Source: Actinomycetes bacterium (GTDB lineage: Bacteria > Actinomycetota > Acidimicrobiia > Acidimicrobiales > RAAP-2). From it: DNA of 64,000 nt. The stretch is from contig JAJYXE010000037.1 in the NCBI GenBank assembly GCA_021791145.1, positions 38,190 through 102,189 of the forward strand, read 5' to 3'. Every line of letters starts with the position of its first letter. The stretch's first letter is position 1. Shown here in pieces: positions 24,970 through 33,883 of the stretch. The notes beneath the pieces were generated by a model, which worked only from the letters and a program-made list of their open reading frames with translations, did not search any database and was not told the origin of the DNA. Both the position numbers and the translations under genes were made by a program.

Positions 24970-27270
24970 ATGGTGATGAGTTCAGACCTCTTTGCTGGGG
25001 ACGACCGTGTCGGCGGCGAAAATCTCGGTGAGGTTCTCGCGGGCGCGCTCAGGCTCTTGCGAGGCGCCGTGGCCGTCGAGTACCTGCCGGCGTCCTTGGC
25101 CCGCACCCCGGTGGTCTGGGCCGATCTGACACACGCGGCCGCGACCGCGGCGCTCCACACGCTGGTGTCGGGGCGGCTCGTGTCCGGCGGCCCGTGGGGG
25201 GAGGCTCGCCTCGGCGCGAACCTGGCGTGGATCGAGCCGCTGGATCCGACCGACGTCGTCGCTCCCGACGACGGGCACGTGGCACGGGGGGCGTTCGCCG
25301 TCGCCTTCAGGGAGCGCCCGCCGCTCGCCGACAACGAGATCGACACGGTCCGCCTGTTCGCCCGGCTCGCAAACGCGGTCGTCGGCCCGAGAGAGGCCAC
25401 ACGCACAACGTCGAGGCGGCGCGGCCTCGACGATCTCGTGTCGACCATCAGCGAACGGCTGATGTCCACGACCGGCCCGACCTTGAGAGATGCGCTCGAC
25501 TGGGCGGTCGAGGTGCTGTGCGAGTACCTGGGTGCGGACGTCGCGTTCCTCCGCCGCAACGACCACGCTCGCGGCATGAGCGTTCTCATGGCCTTCTACC
25601 CCCCGCGCGGCATCCCGCTGGAGGAGGACCCGCTCGGCATCGTCCCGTTCGACGCCGACCCCATCTTTGCCGCGACCAAGGACCTGAAGGTCCCCTTCAT
25701 CGTGCGCAATGCCGCGGAGACCGACGACCGCTACCTCCAGCGGGTCCGCGACGCCGGCTGGTCGGACCAGTTCGCGGGTGCCGGCGTCCCCCTCGTGCAC
25801 GGCGACTCGACCGAGGGGGTCCTTGCCTTCGTCTATCTCACCTCCTACACGTGGTCGGAGCACGAGATCAACGCGCTACGCGCCGTCGCCGCGCTCCTCG
25901 TGCAGTTGCTCCACCGCATCGACGCCGAGGAACGGCTCCGTCACAGCGCCCTGACCGACGAGCTCACGGGCCTTGCGAACCGCAGGGCGCTCATCGAAGA
26001 GGTCGCGGCCCGCCACGAGGCTGACAAAGGGCCGACCGCACTGCTCTTCATCGACCTCGACCGGTTCAAAGTGATGAACGACCAGCTCGGCCACCGCGCC
26101 GGCGACACGGTGCTCCGGGTGATCGCCGACCGCATCCGCACCTCCCTGCGGCCGAGCGACTTCGCCGCCCGGCTGGGCGGTGACGAGTTCGTCGTGCTCC
26201 TCGACGGCGCGGACAGCTTGGCGGCGGTGGCAGCCGCGAGCCGGCTCCTCGAGCTCATCTCGCTGCCCATCGACCTCCGCGGCCAGCGCGTCGCCCACAC
26301 GGGCAGCGTGGGCATCGCGCTCACCGAGTCCACGACCGTCACCGCCGAGGAGCTGCTCGGCCAGGCGGACATGGCGCTCTACGCGGCCAAGTCGCAAGGG
26401 GGGAGCCGCGCAGTGGTGTTCGACCGCGAGCTCGAAGCGAGCGTCGCCCAACGCTCCACGATGGAGCTGCTGCTGCGACAGGCTCTCGAAGACGACGCGC
26501 TGAGGGTGATGTACCAGCCCGAATTCGATCTCGTGACCGGCAAGCTGCTCGCCGTCGAGGCACTCGTCCGGTGGTTCCGGGCGGGCGAGGGGTTCGTCGA
26601 AGCGGCGAAGTTCGTGCCCATCGCCGAGGAGACCCACCTCATCGCCGACATCGACCGCTGGGTGCTCGCGCGCGCCTGCGAGCAACTGGCCTCCTGGCGT
26701 CGCACCTACGGGCTGGACATCGTCGTGCGGGTCAACATCTCCCCCGCCCAGCTCGGCGTCGTGGGCGTCGTCCAGACGGTCGAAGACTGCATCCGGCGGT
26801 CGGGGATCCCGCCTGAGCTGCTCTGCCTGGAGATCACCGAGCAGGCGGTCATCGAGGACATGGAGCAGGCGGTGCGCGTCCTCGAGGACATCCGTGCGAT
26901 GGGTGTCAGGCTCGCCATCGACGACTTCGGGACTGGCTTCAGCTCGATGAGCCAGCTCAAGTCCCTTCCTGTCGACGTCCTCAAGATCGACCGAGTCTTC
27001 GTCGACCGCATCGCCGACGATCCGACCGACCAGGCGATCGTCGAGACGATCGTGGGGCTCGCGCGCGCCTTCAAGCTCGACGTGGTGGGAGAGGGCATCG
27101 AGCGCGCGGAGGACCTCTCGACGCTCGTGCGGCTGGGATGCCGGCGTGGGCAGGGGTACCTCCTCTCGCGCCCGCTGCCTCCAGAGGAACTCCGCCAGAT
27201 CCTCGTCCAGGGCGGGATCGACCTCGTGGCGCTGGGGACCCTGGAGAACGCGCTCGCCCGAGGGCTTTGA
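24970..27270 (+). CDS. GAF-GGDEF-EAL bifunctional c-di-GMP enzyme (Rv1354c-like)
   Basis: 766 residues. GGAGGAG (24958-24964) lies five bases before ATG 24970, which fixes the start over the frame's first start at 24934. Order: N-terminal region, GAF (about 165-320), GGDEF (about 330-490) and EAL (about 505-760). GGDEF is intact near residue 403 (ARLGGDEFVVLL) with an I-site RPSD five residues before. The EAL domain keeps VEALVRW, the glutamate in CLEITEQ, DDFGTGFSS and KIDRVFV, so both synthesis and hydrolysis of c-di-GMP look possible. No membrane helix. It lies 117 bases after the ThiF fusion in the same direction. That gap holds a GCGCA/TGCGC inverted repeat near 24875-24897. Confidence 0.92.
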   Translation: MVMSSDLFAGDDRVGGENLGEVLAGALRLLRGAVAVEYLPASLARTPVVWADLTHAAATAALHTLVSGRLVSGGPWGEARLGANLAWIEPLDPTDVVAPDDGHVARGAFAVAFRERPPLADNEIDTVRLFARLANAVVGPREATRTTSRRRGLDDLVSTISERLMSTTGPTLRDALDWAVEVLCEYLGADVAFLRRNDHARGMSVLMAFYPPRGIPLEEDPLGIVPFDADPIFAATKDLKVPFIVRNAAETDDRYLQRVRDAGWSDQFAGAGVPLVHGDSTEGVLAFVYLTSYTWSEHEINALRAVAALLVQLLHRIDAEERLRHSALTDELTGLANRRALIEEVAARHEADKGPTALLFIDLDRFKVMNDQLGHRAGDTVLRVIADRIRTSLRPSDFAARLGGDEFVVLLDGADSLAAVAAASRLLELISLPIDLRGQRVAHTGSVGIALTESTTVTAEELLGQADMALYAAKSQGGSRAVVFDRELEASVAQRSTMELLLRQALEDDALRVMYQPEFDLVTGKLLAVEALVRWFRAGEGFVEAAKFVPIAEETHLIADIDRWVLARACEQLASWRRTYGLDIVVRVNISPAQLGVVGVVQTVEDCIRRSGIPPELLCLEITEQAVIEDMEQAVRVLEDIRAMGVRLAIDDFGTGFSSMSQLKSLPVDVLKIDRVFVDRIADDPTDQAIVETIVGLARAFKLDVVGEGIERAEDLSTLVRLGCRRGQGYLLSRPLPPEELRQILVQGGIDLVALGTLENALARGL

Positions 27271-27283
27271 CCCGCCTGGGGGG

Positions 27284-27376
27284 GCGAGCCGGAGCGTCAG
27301 GGGCGAGCCGGAGCGTCAGGGGCGAGCCGGAGCGTCAGGGGCGAGCCGGAGCGTCAGGGGCGAGCCGGAGCGTCAG
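27284..27376. repeat. 19-bp tandem repeat, five copies, between convergent genes
   Basis: Units begin at 27284, 27303, 27322, 27341 and 27360 (GCGAGCCGGAGCGTCAGGG; the last lacks two bases). The last copy contains the stop codon of the thioredoxin-like gene (27373-27375). It fills the whole gap between two convergent genes, so it may have a part in ending transcription or be a simple minisatellite. Confidence 0.95.
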
Positions 27377-28080
27377 AACAGGCGGCTCGCGAGCGCCCGG
27401 CGGTACCGGGCCGTACGCGGGTCGTCGGGCCCGAGGGTCTCGAGGACGTCGAGGAACTCCTGGCGGGCGTCCTCGTCGTCACGCACCCGCTCGAGGAGCT
27501 CGTCGAGGGCCCGGGTGACGTCCCCGTCCGACGCCACGCCCCGGAGGGACAGCCGGGCCTCAGCGGCGAGGGCGCGGACGTCGGACGTCTCGGGCACCCG
27601 GGCGAGGAGCTCGAGCGCCTCCTGCGGCTCGCCGCGGTCGACGAGGATCCTGGCGAGCCCGAGGACTGCGTCCGGGTGGTCCCGCTGGAGGACGAGCGCC
27701 TTGCGGAGCGACGCCTCGTCGCCGGCGGCGACCAGCAGGTCTGCCTCGCTTGGCGGGGCCGGCGCGAGCCTCGCGACGAACTCCTCCACCTGGGACTGGG
27801 GGATCGCCCCGATGAAGGAGTCGACGACCTGGCCGTCGCGCACGGCGAACACCGCGGGAATCGACTGCACCCGGAAGGACGCGGCGACCTGGGGGTTCTC
27901 GTCGACATTGACCTTTGCGAGCTCGACGGCTCCACCCGTCGCGCCCACCGCGTGCTCGAGCATCGGACCGAGCGTGCGGCAAGGTCCGCACCACGGCGCC
28001 CAGAGGTCGACGACGACCGGGACCATCGAGGACCGATCGAGCACCTGGGACTGGAACGTGGCGTCGGTGACGTCTGGCAT
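27373..28080 (-). CDS. CnoX/YbbN-like thioredoxin-domain co-chaperone
   Basis: 235 residues from ATG 28080. The N-terminal thioredoxin fold has the active site WAPWCGPCRTLGP and the cis-proline loop (VQSIPAVFAV). The C-terminal half is TPR-like (ARILVDRGEPQEALELLARV, EARLSLRG), the arrangement of CnoX. CnoX protects unfolded proteins from oxidation and hands them to chaperones. The CxxC is intact, so oxidoreductase activity is possible. It is divergent from the kinase-like gene with a 65-bp gap. Confidence 0.88.
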   Translation of the reverse strand: MPDVTDATFQSQVLDRSSMVPVVVDLWAPWCGPCRTLGPMLEHAVGATGGAVELAKVNVDENPQVAASFRVQSIPAVFAVRDGQVVDSFIGAIPQSQVEEFVARLAPAPPSEADLLVAAGDEASLRKALVLQRDHPDAVLGLARILVDRGEPQEALELLARVPETSDVRALAAEARLSLRGVASDGDVTRALDELLERVRDDEDARQEFLDVLETLGPDDPRTARYRRALASRLF

Positions 28081-28145
28081 CGCCACCGACGATACCGGGC
28101 CGGATGCCGGGAGCCGCTCAGGGCGCGGCACTAGCGTCGACGGGA

Positions 28146-29216
28146 GTGCCCGGATCGAGAGCGCCAGCCGACCACGTCCCACCGGTCGGCATCGACGTCG
28201 AGGGCGTGACCGCGTGGTTCGCGGTCCACGTGCCCGACGTCGTTCCGCCGCTGCGCTTCGCGCTCGTCGCCGGTGGCCGGTCCAACCTGACGTACCGCGT
28301 CGACGGGGCCGGCGGGCCGCCGGTCGCGCTGCGGCGGCCGCCGGTGAGCCACGTCCTCCCCACCGCGCACGACATGGCGCGCGAGCACCGCATCCTTGCC
28401 GCGCTCGCGCCGACCCCCGTCCCGGCGCCAGTCCCGCTCGGGCTCTGCCAGGACCCAGCCGTGACGGGCGCCCCCTTCTACGTGATGACGTTCGTCGAGG
28501 GGCTGGTGCTCCGGGACGCGCCGAGCGGGGGCCCGCTCCTCCCGGGCCTGGCTGAGAGGCGGACGGCTGGGCTCTGCCTGGTCGACACGCTCGCCGCGCT
28601 GCACGCGCTCGACCCCGACGCGATCGGGCTCGGCGACCTGGCGAAGCGGGCCGGCTACGTGGAGCGCCAGCTTCGCAGATGGAGCGCGCAGTTCGGGCAG
28701 ACGGCCGCCGCAGGCGTCTCCGATCCCGGTCTCGTAGAGCGCGTCGGCGCCCAGCTGGGAGCCCACGTGCCGCCGCAGCGCCGGACGTCGGTGGTCCACG
28801 GGGACTTCCGCATCGACAACGCCGTGCTCCGCCAAGACGGCTCGGTCGCGGCCATCCTCGACTGGGAGCTCTGCACGCTCGGGGATCCCATGGCGGACGT
28901 CGGCACGTTCCTCGACTACTGGGCCGTCCCTCCCGACGGTGAGCCCGTGCTCGGCCGCGTCCCCGCGAGCGCGCTCGACGGGTTCCCCGCGCCAGAAGAG
29001 CTTTGCGACCGGTACGCAACCGTCTCGGGAGCGGACGTCTCGGACGTCGGCTACTTCATGGCGTTCGGCTACTGGCGGCTGGCGTGCATCCTCCAAGGCG
29101 TCTACGCCCGGTACGTCGCCGGTGCCAGGGCAGGGGATCCCGAGAGCGTGGAGCACCTGCCCGACACCGTGGCTCGGCTCGCCCGGCTCGCTGCCACTAC
29201 CCTCGGGAGACAGTGA
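28146..29216 (+). CDS. APH-family phosphotransferase
   Basis: 356 residues from GTG 28146, preferred to ATG 28104, which would leave only 23 bases for two divergent promoters. Signatures: GGRSNLTYRV (glycine-rich loop), VVHGDFRIDN with the Brenner catalytic aspartate near residue 220, and ILDWELCTLGDPMADVG with the metal-binding aspartate. This is the aminoglycoside-phosphotransferase fold in the branch often found near acyl-CoA dehydrogenases. The substrate is unknown; antibiotic resistance should not be assumed. The stop overlaps the next start (GTGA). Confidence 0.85.
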   Translation: MPGSRAPADHVPPVGIDVEGVTAWFAVHVPDVVPPLRFALVAGGRSNLTYRVDGAGGPPVALRRPPVSHVLPTAHDMAREHRILAALAPTPVPAPVPLGLCQDPAVTGAPFYVMTFVEGLVLRDAPSGGPLLPGLAERRTAGLCLVDTLAALHALDPDAIGLGDLAKRAGYVERQLRRWSAQFGQTAAAGVSDPGLVERVGAQLGAHVPPQRRTSVVHGDFRIDNAVLRQDGSVAAILDWELCTLGDPMADVGTFLDYWAVPPDGEPVLGRVPASALDGFPAPEELCDRYATVSGADVSDVGYFMAFGYWRLACILQGVYARYVAGARAGDPESVEHLPDTVARLARLAATTLGRQ

Positions 29217-30085
29217 GCGAGCTCTTCGAGGTGCACAGGTCGCCGGTACTGACCGCGCCGGTCCTCGTGGTCGCGATGGAGGGATGGATCGACGCCGGTC
29301 TCGGCGCCGCCAACGCCGTCGCTTCGCTCACCGAGCGGCCGCCCGCCGACGAGCTCGTCACCTTCGACTGCGACCACTTCCTCGACCTGCGCGCCCGGCG
29401 GCCGATCGTCCGCATCGTCGACGGGATCACGACCGGGCTGCAGTGGCCGCGTACCCAGCTGCGCTACGGGCACGACCAGGCGGGTGCCGACGTGCTCTTC
29501 CTCGTCGGCCCTGAGCCCGACTACCACTGGCACGACTTCGTCGGGGCCGTCGTCCAGCTCGCCCTCCGCCACGGCGTCCGGCTGGTCGTCGGGCTCGGCG
29601 CGTTCCCCGCGGCTGCACCCCACACCCGCCCGGTGCGGCTCGCCGCGACCGCACCACCGAGCTCGTCGGACCTCGTCGCGCAGGTCGGCATCATCCAAGG
29701 AGAGCTCGAGGTCCCCGCGGGCGTGCTCTCGGCGCTGGAGATCGCGCTCGGCGAGGCGCACATCCCCGCAGTGAGCCTCTGGGCGCGCGTCCCCCACTAC
29801 GTCTCGGCGATGCCGTTCCCCATGGCCAGCGCGGCGCTCGTGGAGGGGCTGGCCGCCGCGGCCGGGCTCCAGCTCGACTCGGCGGCCCTCCGTGCCGCCG
29901 GCGACCGCGCACGGAGCCAGGTCGACGAGATGATCGCCGGCAACCCCGAGCACGCGGCGATGGTCGCCAAGCTCGAAGAGGTGATCGACAGCTCCGAGGG
30001 GAACGCGATGGGTCTGGAGGAGGTCCCCTCGGCGGACGAGCTCGCCGCCGAGCTCGAACGTTTCCTGCGCGGAGAGCAGCACTGA
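29213..30085 (+). CDS. PAC2-family protein
   Basis: 290 residues from GTG 29213, overlapping the upstream stop. The sequence MEGWIDAGLGAANAVASL and the later VVGLGAFPAAAPHTRPV and GIIQGELEVPAGVLSALE blocks mark the PAC2 (proteasome assembly chaperone 2-like) family. In actinobacteria these proteins are common, but their partner is not established. No proteasome gene is nearby. The C-terminal 60 residues are an acidic helical extension. Confidence 0.85.
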   Translation: MSELFEVHRSPVLTAPVLVVAMEGWIDAGLGAANAVASLTERPPADELVTFDCDHFLDLRARRPIVRIVDGITTGLQWPRTQLRYGHDQAGADVLFLVGPEPDYHWHDFVGAVVQLALRHGVRLVVGLGAFPAAAPHTRPVRLAATAPPSSSDLVAQVGIIQGELEVPAGVLSALEIALGEAHIPAVSLWARVPHYVSAMPFPMASAALVEGLAAAAGLQLDSAALRAAGDRARSQVDEMIAGNPEHAAMVAKLEEVIDSSEGNAMGLEEVPSADELAAELERFLRGEQH

Positions 30086-30138
30086 GGACGACGCGTCGCC
30101 CGCTGGCCACGCGCACAGGCCCCACACGAGGAGACAAC

Positions 30139-31152
30139 GTGAAGATCGACGGTGCCATCGGCTTCGACGGATTCGACCCGTCGGGGATCGCCGCGTCCGC
30201 ACACCGGCTCGAGGAGGCGGGCTACGACGGCGCGTGGTCCGCCGAGACCGGCCGCGACCCGTTCCTGCCGCTCGCCGTCGCGGCCGGCGCCACCGAGCGC
30301 CTCGAACTCGCGACCGGCATCGCGGTCGCCTTCGCGCGCAACCCGATGACGCTCGCAATGGCGGCGAACGACCTGCATCAGCTCTCGAAGGGGCGCTTCA
30401 TCCTGGGGCTCGGCTCGCAGATCAAGCCGCACATCACCAAGCGCTACTCGATGCCCTGGTCGCACCCAGCGCCGCGCATGCGGGAGCTGATCCTCGCGAT
30501 CCGCGCGATCTGGACGGCCTGGGGCACCGGCTCGCCGCTCGACTTTCGCGGGGAGTTCTACACGCACACCCTCATGACCCCGTTCTTCGACCCGGGCCCC
30601 AATCCCTACGGGAACCCGAAGATCGTCCTGGCAGCGGTCGGCACGCTCATGGCGGAGGTCGCGGGCGAAGCAGGCGACGGTCTTCTCGTCCACCCGTTCA
30701 CGACGGCGCGCTACCTGAGCGAGGTGAGCATCCCGGCGCTCGAACGCGGCGCCGCCAAGGCCGGCAAGGCGCGCGAGGACCTCGTGGTGGCGCTGCCCGG
30801 GTTCGTCGTGACCGGGGCGACCGAAGAGGAGATGGCCGCCAGCGCGGATGCTGCCAGGGCCCAGCTCGCCTTCTACGGATCGACCCCTGCCTACCGGCCC
30901 GTCCTGGAGCTCCACGGCTGGGGCGAGCTCCAGTCCGAGCTCCACGCACGTACCAAGCGAGGCGAGTGGGACACGATGGGCCAGCTGATCGACGACGAGG
31001 TCCTCCACACGTTCGCGGTCGTCGCGCCCCTCGACCGCATCGCCGCGGCCGTGCACGACCGCTGGGGGAGGCTCGTCGACAGGTTCAGCTTCTACGCCGC
31101 GCTCCCGGCGCCGAAAATGGCGTCCGTGCTCGCCGAGCTCAAGCGCGCCTAG
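30139..31152 (+). CDS. LLM-class F420-dependent oxidoreductase
   Basis: 337 residues from GTG 30139 with GAGGAGA upstream. The luciferase-like TIM barrel is clear: HRLEEAGYDGAWSAETGRDP, LELATGIAVAFARNP, LSKGRFILGLGSQIKPH and the C-terminal EVLHTFAVVAP. Members of this branch use deazaflavin F420 as hydride carrier. The substrate cannot be predicted. It ends one base before the end of leuS, tail to tail. Confidence 0.87.
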   Translation: MKIDGAIGFDGFDPSGIAASAHRLEEAGYDGAWSAETGRDPFLPLAVAAGATERLELATGIAVAFARNPMTLAMAANDLHQLSKGRFILGLGSQIKPHITKRYSMPWSHPAPRMRELILAIRAIWTAWGTGSPLDFRGEFYTHTLMTPFFDPGPNPYGNPKIVLAAVGTLMAEVAGEAGDGLLVHPFTTARYLSEVSIPALERGAAKAGKAREDLVVALPGFVVTGATEEEMAASADAARAQLAFYGSTPAYRPVLELHGWGELQSELHARTKRGEWDTMGQLIDDEVLHTFAVVAPLDRIAAAVHDRWGRLVDRFSFYAALPAPKMASVLAELKRA

Positions 31153-33621
31153 TCACCTGGTCACGACGTTGACGAGCCGCGGCGCGCGCACGACCACCCG
31201 TGCGGGAGCGGCGCCTGCGAGAACCTCGGCGATCCGCTCGGACGCGAGCGCGGCGTCGCGGGCCGCATCGCCGCCGATGCCGGCGGGGACCACCAAGCGG
31301 TCACGGACCTTGCCGTCCACCTGGACCACCATGGTCACGGTCTCCTCGGTCACGAGCGCGGGGTCGAATTCAGGCCATGGCTGCGCGTGGAGGCGGTCGC
31401 CATGGCGCCGCTCCCACAGCTCCGCCGTGACGTGGGGCGCCATGGGCGCGAGGAGGAGCAGCAGCGCGTCCACCGCCTCGCCGAGGACGTCCGCGTGGGG
31501 ATCGTCGCGCACGTAGCGCTGGAGGAGGTTGACCTGCTCCATGCAGCGCGCGACCGCCGTGTTGTACGACCAGCGCTCGATGTCGGCGGTCACGCGTTCG
31601 ATCGTCCGGTGCGTCGCCCTGCGCACCTCGGCGTCCGCCTCGCGGGGCTCGCCGGTCCGGCCCGCCACCTGATCGGCGAGTCGCCACACGCGGTCAAGGA
31701 AGCGGCCGCAGCCGTCGATCACCTCGTCGGTCTGGTCCGTCCAGTCGAAGTCGTCGGTGGGAGGGCCGACGAAGAGGTGGAACAGCCGGAGCGCGTCCGC
31801 ACCGATGCTCTCGTAGTAGCGGGCGGGAGCGATGAGGTTCCCCTTGGACTTCGACATCTTGGAACCTTCCATCCGGATCATTCCCTGGGTGAACAGGCGG
31901 CGGAACGGTTCGCGTGGCAGGCCCCGCGGCGCCAGGCCGACGTCGACGAGCGCCCGGGTGAAGAACCTCGCGTACATGAGGTGCAAGATCGCGTGCTCGA
32001 TCCCGCCGATGTACTGGTCGACCGGCATCCAGTGGAGGACGGCCTCGGCGCCGAAGGGCGCGTCGGCGTCGAAGGGGTCGCAGAACCTGAGGAAGTACCA
32101 GCTGGAGTCGACGAACGTGTCCATCGTGTCCGTCTCCCGCTCGGCCGGCTCCCCGCCGACCGGGCAGACCGTGTGTTTGAAGCCCTCGTGGAGCGCGAGA
32201 GGCGACTGCCCCGTCGGGAGGAACTCGACGTCGTCGGGGGCGAGCACCGGCAGCTGGTCCTCGGGCACGGGCACCACGCCGTGGACCGGGCAGTGGACGA
32301 CGGGGATCGGGCAGCCCCAGAACCGCTGACGCGAGACGAGCCAGTCTCGGAGCCGGTAGTTCACCTTGCGCCGGCCACGGCCTTCGCGCTCGAGGAAGCG
32401 GACCGCCGCCTCCTTCGCCTCCGCCACGCGCATCCCGTCGAGGAAGCCGCTGTTCACCTTCACCCCGTCGCCCGCGTACGCCTCGCCCCCCTGCTCCTCC
32501 CAGCCTGGCGGCGGTGCGACGGTGCGCACGATGGGAAGGCCGTGGAGCACGGCGAACGTCCAGTCGCGCTGGTCCTCGGCCGGCACGGCCATGATCGCAC
32601 CGGTGCCGTAGCCCATGAGGACGTAGTCCGCGACGTACAGAGGGACCTGCTCGTCGTTGAAGGGGTTGACCACGAAGCTGCCCGTGAAGGCGCCGCGCTT
32701 TTCAAGCGCGGGGCCGCTCTCTGCTGCGGCCGTCCGCTCGATCTCGGTCGCCGACGCCGCCCGGGTGCGGAGCTCGTCGACCGCGCTGCGGCGCTCCGGC
32801 GTGGTCAGCTCGTCGACCAGCGGGTGCTCGGGCGCCATGACCGCGTACGTCATGCCGAACGTGGTGTCGGGGCGGGTGGTGAAGACCGTCAGGCGGACGC
32901 CGGGTCGCCCCACCACCTCGAGATCGATCTCGGCCCCTTCGGAACGGCCGATCCAGTTGCGCTGCATCACCTTCACCCGCTCTGGCCACTCGAGCGCGTC
33001 GAGGCCCGTGAGCAGCTCGTCGGCGTAGGCGGTGATCTTGAAGAACCACTGCTCGAGGTCACGCAGCTCGACGACGTCTCCCGACCGCTCGCAGGTCCCG
33101 TCGGCCAGCACCTGCTCGTTGGCGAGGACCGTCTGGCATCCAGGGCACCAGTTGACCGGGGCGTTGGCGCGGTAGGCGAGGCCGGCCTTCAACAGGCGGA
33201 GAAAGATGAGCTGGGTCCAGTGGATGTAGCTGGGTTCGTGGCTTCGGACCTCCCGTCGCCAGTCGTAGACGGCGCCGAGGCGCACGAGGGACTCCTTGAG
33301 CTCTGCGATGCGCGCATCGGTGAAGGCGCGGGGATGGGTGCCGGTCCGGATCGCCGCGTTCTCCGCGGGGAGCCCGAAGGAGTCGAACCCGAGCGGTGAG
33401 AGCACGGCCTTGCCGCGCATCGTCTGATAGCGCACGACCAGGTCGCCGAACGTGTAGTTGCGGACATGCCCCTGGTGGGCCGGCCCAGACGGGTACGGGT
33501 ACATGCAAAGCGCGTAGAAGGGCGGCCGAGGATCGTCGTTGTCGACCTCATAGGTGCCCTCGTCGCGCCAACGCGCCTGCCACTTCTGCTCGACCGCCTG
33601 CACGTCGTAGGCCCTCGTCAT
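31153..33621 (-). CDS. leuS: Leucyl-tRNA synthetase
   Basis: 822 residues from ATG 33621. Class I signatures: the HIGH-equivalent MYPYPSGPAHQGHVRNY and KMSKS within MEGSKMSKSKGN near residue 586. The editing domain has TTRPDTTFGMTYAVMAPEHP, the WCPGCQTVLANEQV zinc-type module is present, and the anticodon-binding and C-terminal domains are complete. The protein charges tRNA-Leu. Its upstream region runs directly into the divergent tRNA-Ala gene. The frame is open through the tRNA, but that part is not coding. Confidence 0.97.
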   Translation of the reverse strand: MTRAYDVQAVEQKWQARWRDEGTYEVDNDDPRPPFYALCMYPYPSGPAHQGHVRNYTFGDLVVRYQTMRGKAVLSPLGFDSFGLPAENAAIRTGTHPRAFTDARIAELKESLVRLGAVYDWRREVRSHEPSYIHWTQLIFLRLLKAGLAYRANAPVNWCPGCQTVLANEQVLADGTCERSGDVVELRDLEQWFFKITAYADELLTGLDALEWPERVKVMQRNWIGRSEGAEIDLEVVGRPGVRLTVFTTRPDTTFGMTYAVMAPEHPLVDELTTPERRSAVDELRTRAASATEIERTAAAESGPALEKRGAFTGSFVVNPFNDEQVPLYVADYVLMGYGTGAIMAVPAEDQRDWTFAVLHGLPIVRTVAPPPGWEEQGGEAYAGDGVKVNSGFLDGMRVAEAKEAAVRFLEREGRGRRKVNYRLRDWLVSRQRFWGCPIPVVHCPVHGVVPVPEDQLPVLAPDDVEFLPTGQSPLALHEGFKHTVCPVGGEPAERETDTMDTFVDSSWYFLRFCDPFDADAPFGAEAVLHWMPVDQYIGGIEHAILHLMYARFFTRALVDVGLAPRGLPREPFRRLFTQGMIRMEGSKMSKSKGNLIAPARYYESIGADALRLFHLFVGPPTDDFDWTDQTDEVIDGCGRFLDRVWRLADQVAGRTGEPREADAEVRRATHRTIERVTADIERWSYNTAVARCMEQVNLLQRYVRDDPHADVLGEAVDALLLLLAPMAPHVTAELWERRHGDRLHAQPWPEFDPALVTEETVTMVVQVDGKVRDRLVVPAGIGGDAARDAALASERIAEVLAGAAPARVVVRAPRLVNVVTR

Positions 33622-33717
33622 GGCAGGCGATGCTACCGCCGGGTCACCACCCTCCCCCTGGGAGGCCCGCCGCCGTGGAGGGCTGCGGCCGGCTGGTAGC
33701 CTGGGCGCTCGTACCAC

Positions 33718-33791
33718 GGGGGCGTAGCTCAGTTGGTAGAGCGCTTGACTGGCAGTCAAGAGGTTCGTGGGTTCAAGTCCCATCGCCTCCA
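33718..33791 (+). tRNA. tRNA-Ala (GGC anticodon), probable island attachment site
   Basis: The cloverleaf folds fully. Acceptor GGGGGCG pairs with CGCCTCC, with one G-T pair. The D stem is GCTC/GAGC, the anticodon stem CTTGA/TCAAG with loop CTGGCAG (anticodon GGC at 33751-33753), and the T stem GTGGG/CCCAT. The discriminator base is A 33791 and CCA is not encoded. An integrase gene begins 90 bases downstream in the same direction, so the 3' half of this tRNA is the likely attB/attL of the element to the right. Confidence 0.97.
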
Positions 33792-33840
33792 CCCAAAGGT
33801 CCAGCGTAACGGGCATTTACGCACAACCTCCGATCCGGTT

Positions 33841-33883
33841 GGTACCCTAAGTGGTACCCAAACCGAGCGGAGGTACCCAAAGT
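33841..33883 (+). promoter_or_regulatory. Three 12-bp repeats before the integrase start
   Basis: GGTACCCTAAGT (33841), GGTACCCAAACC (33853) and GGTACCCAAAGT (33872). The third overlaps the ribosome site GGAGGT and the GTG start. They could be arm-type integrase or excisionase sites, or an operator controlling integrase. Confidence 0.45.

Noticed and set aside
27284..27376. CRISPR array
   Set aside because: The units are contiguous 19-bp tandem repeats with no spacers, and there are no cas genes.
28146..29216. Aminoglycoside resistance gene
   Set aside because: The fold is APH-like, but this branch phosphorylates unknown metabolites; nothing here points to antibiotics.
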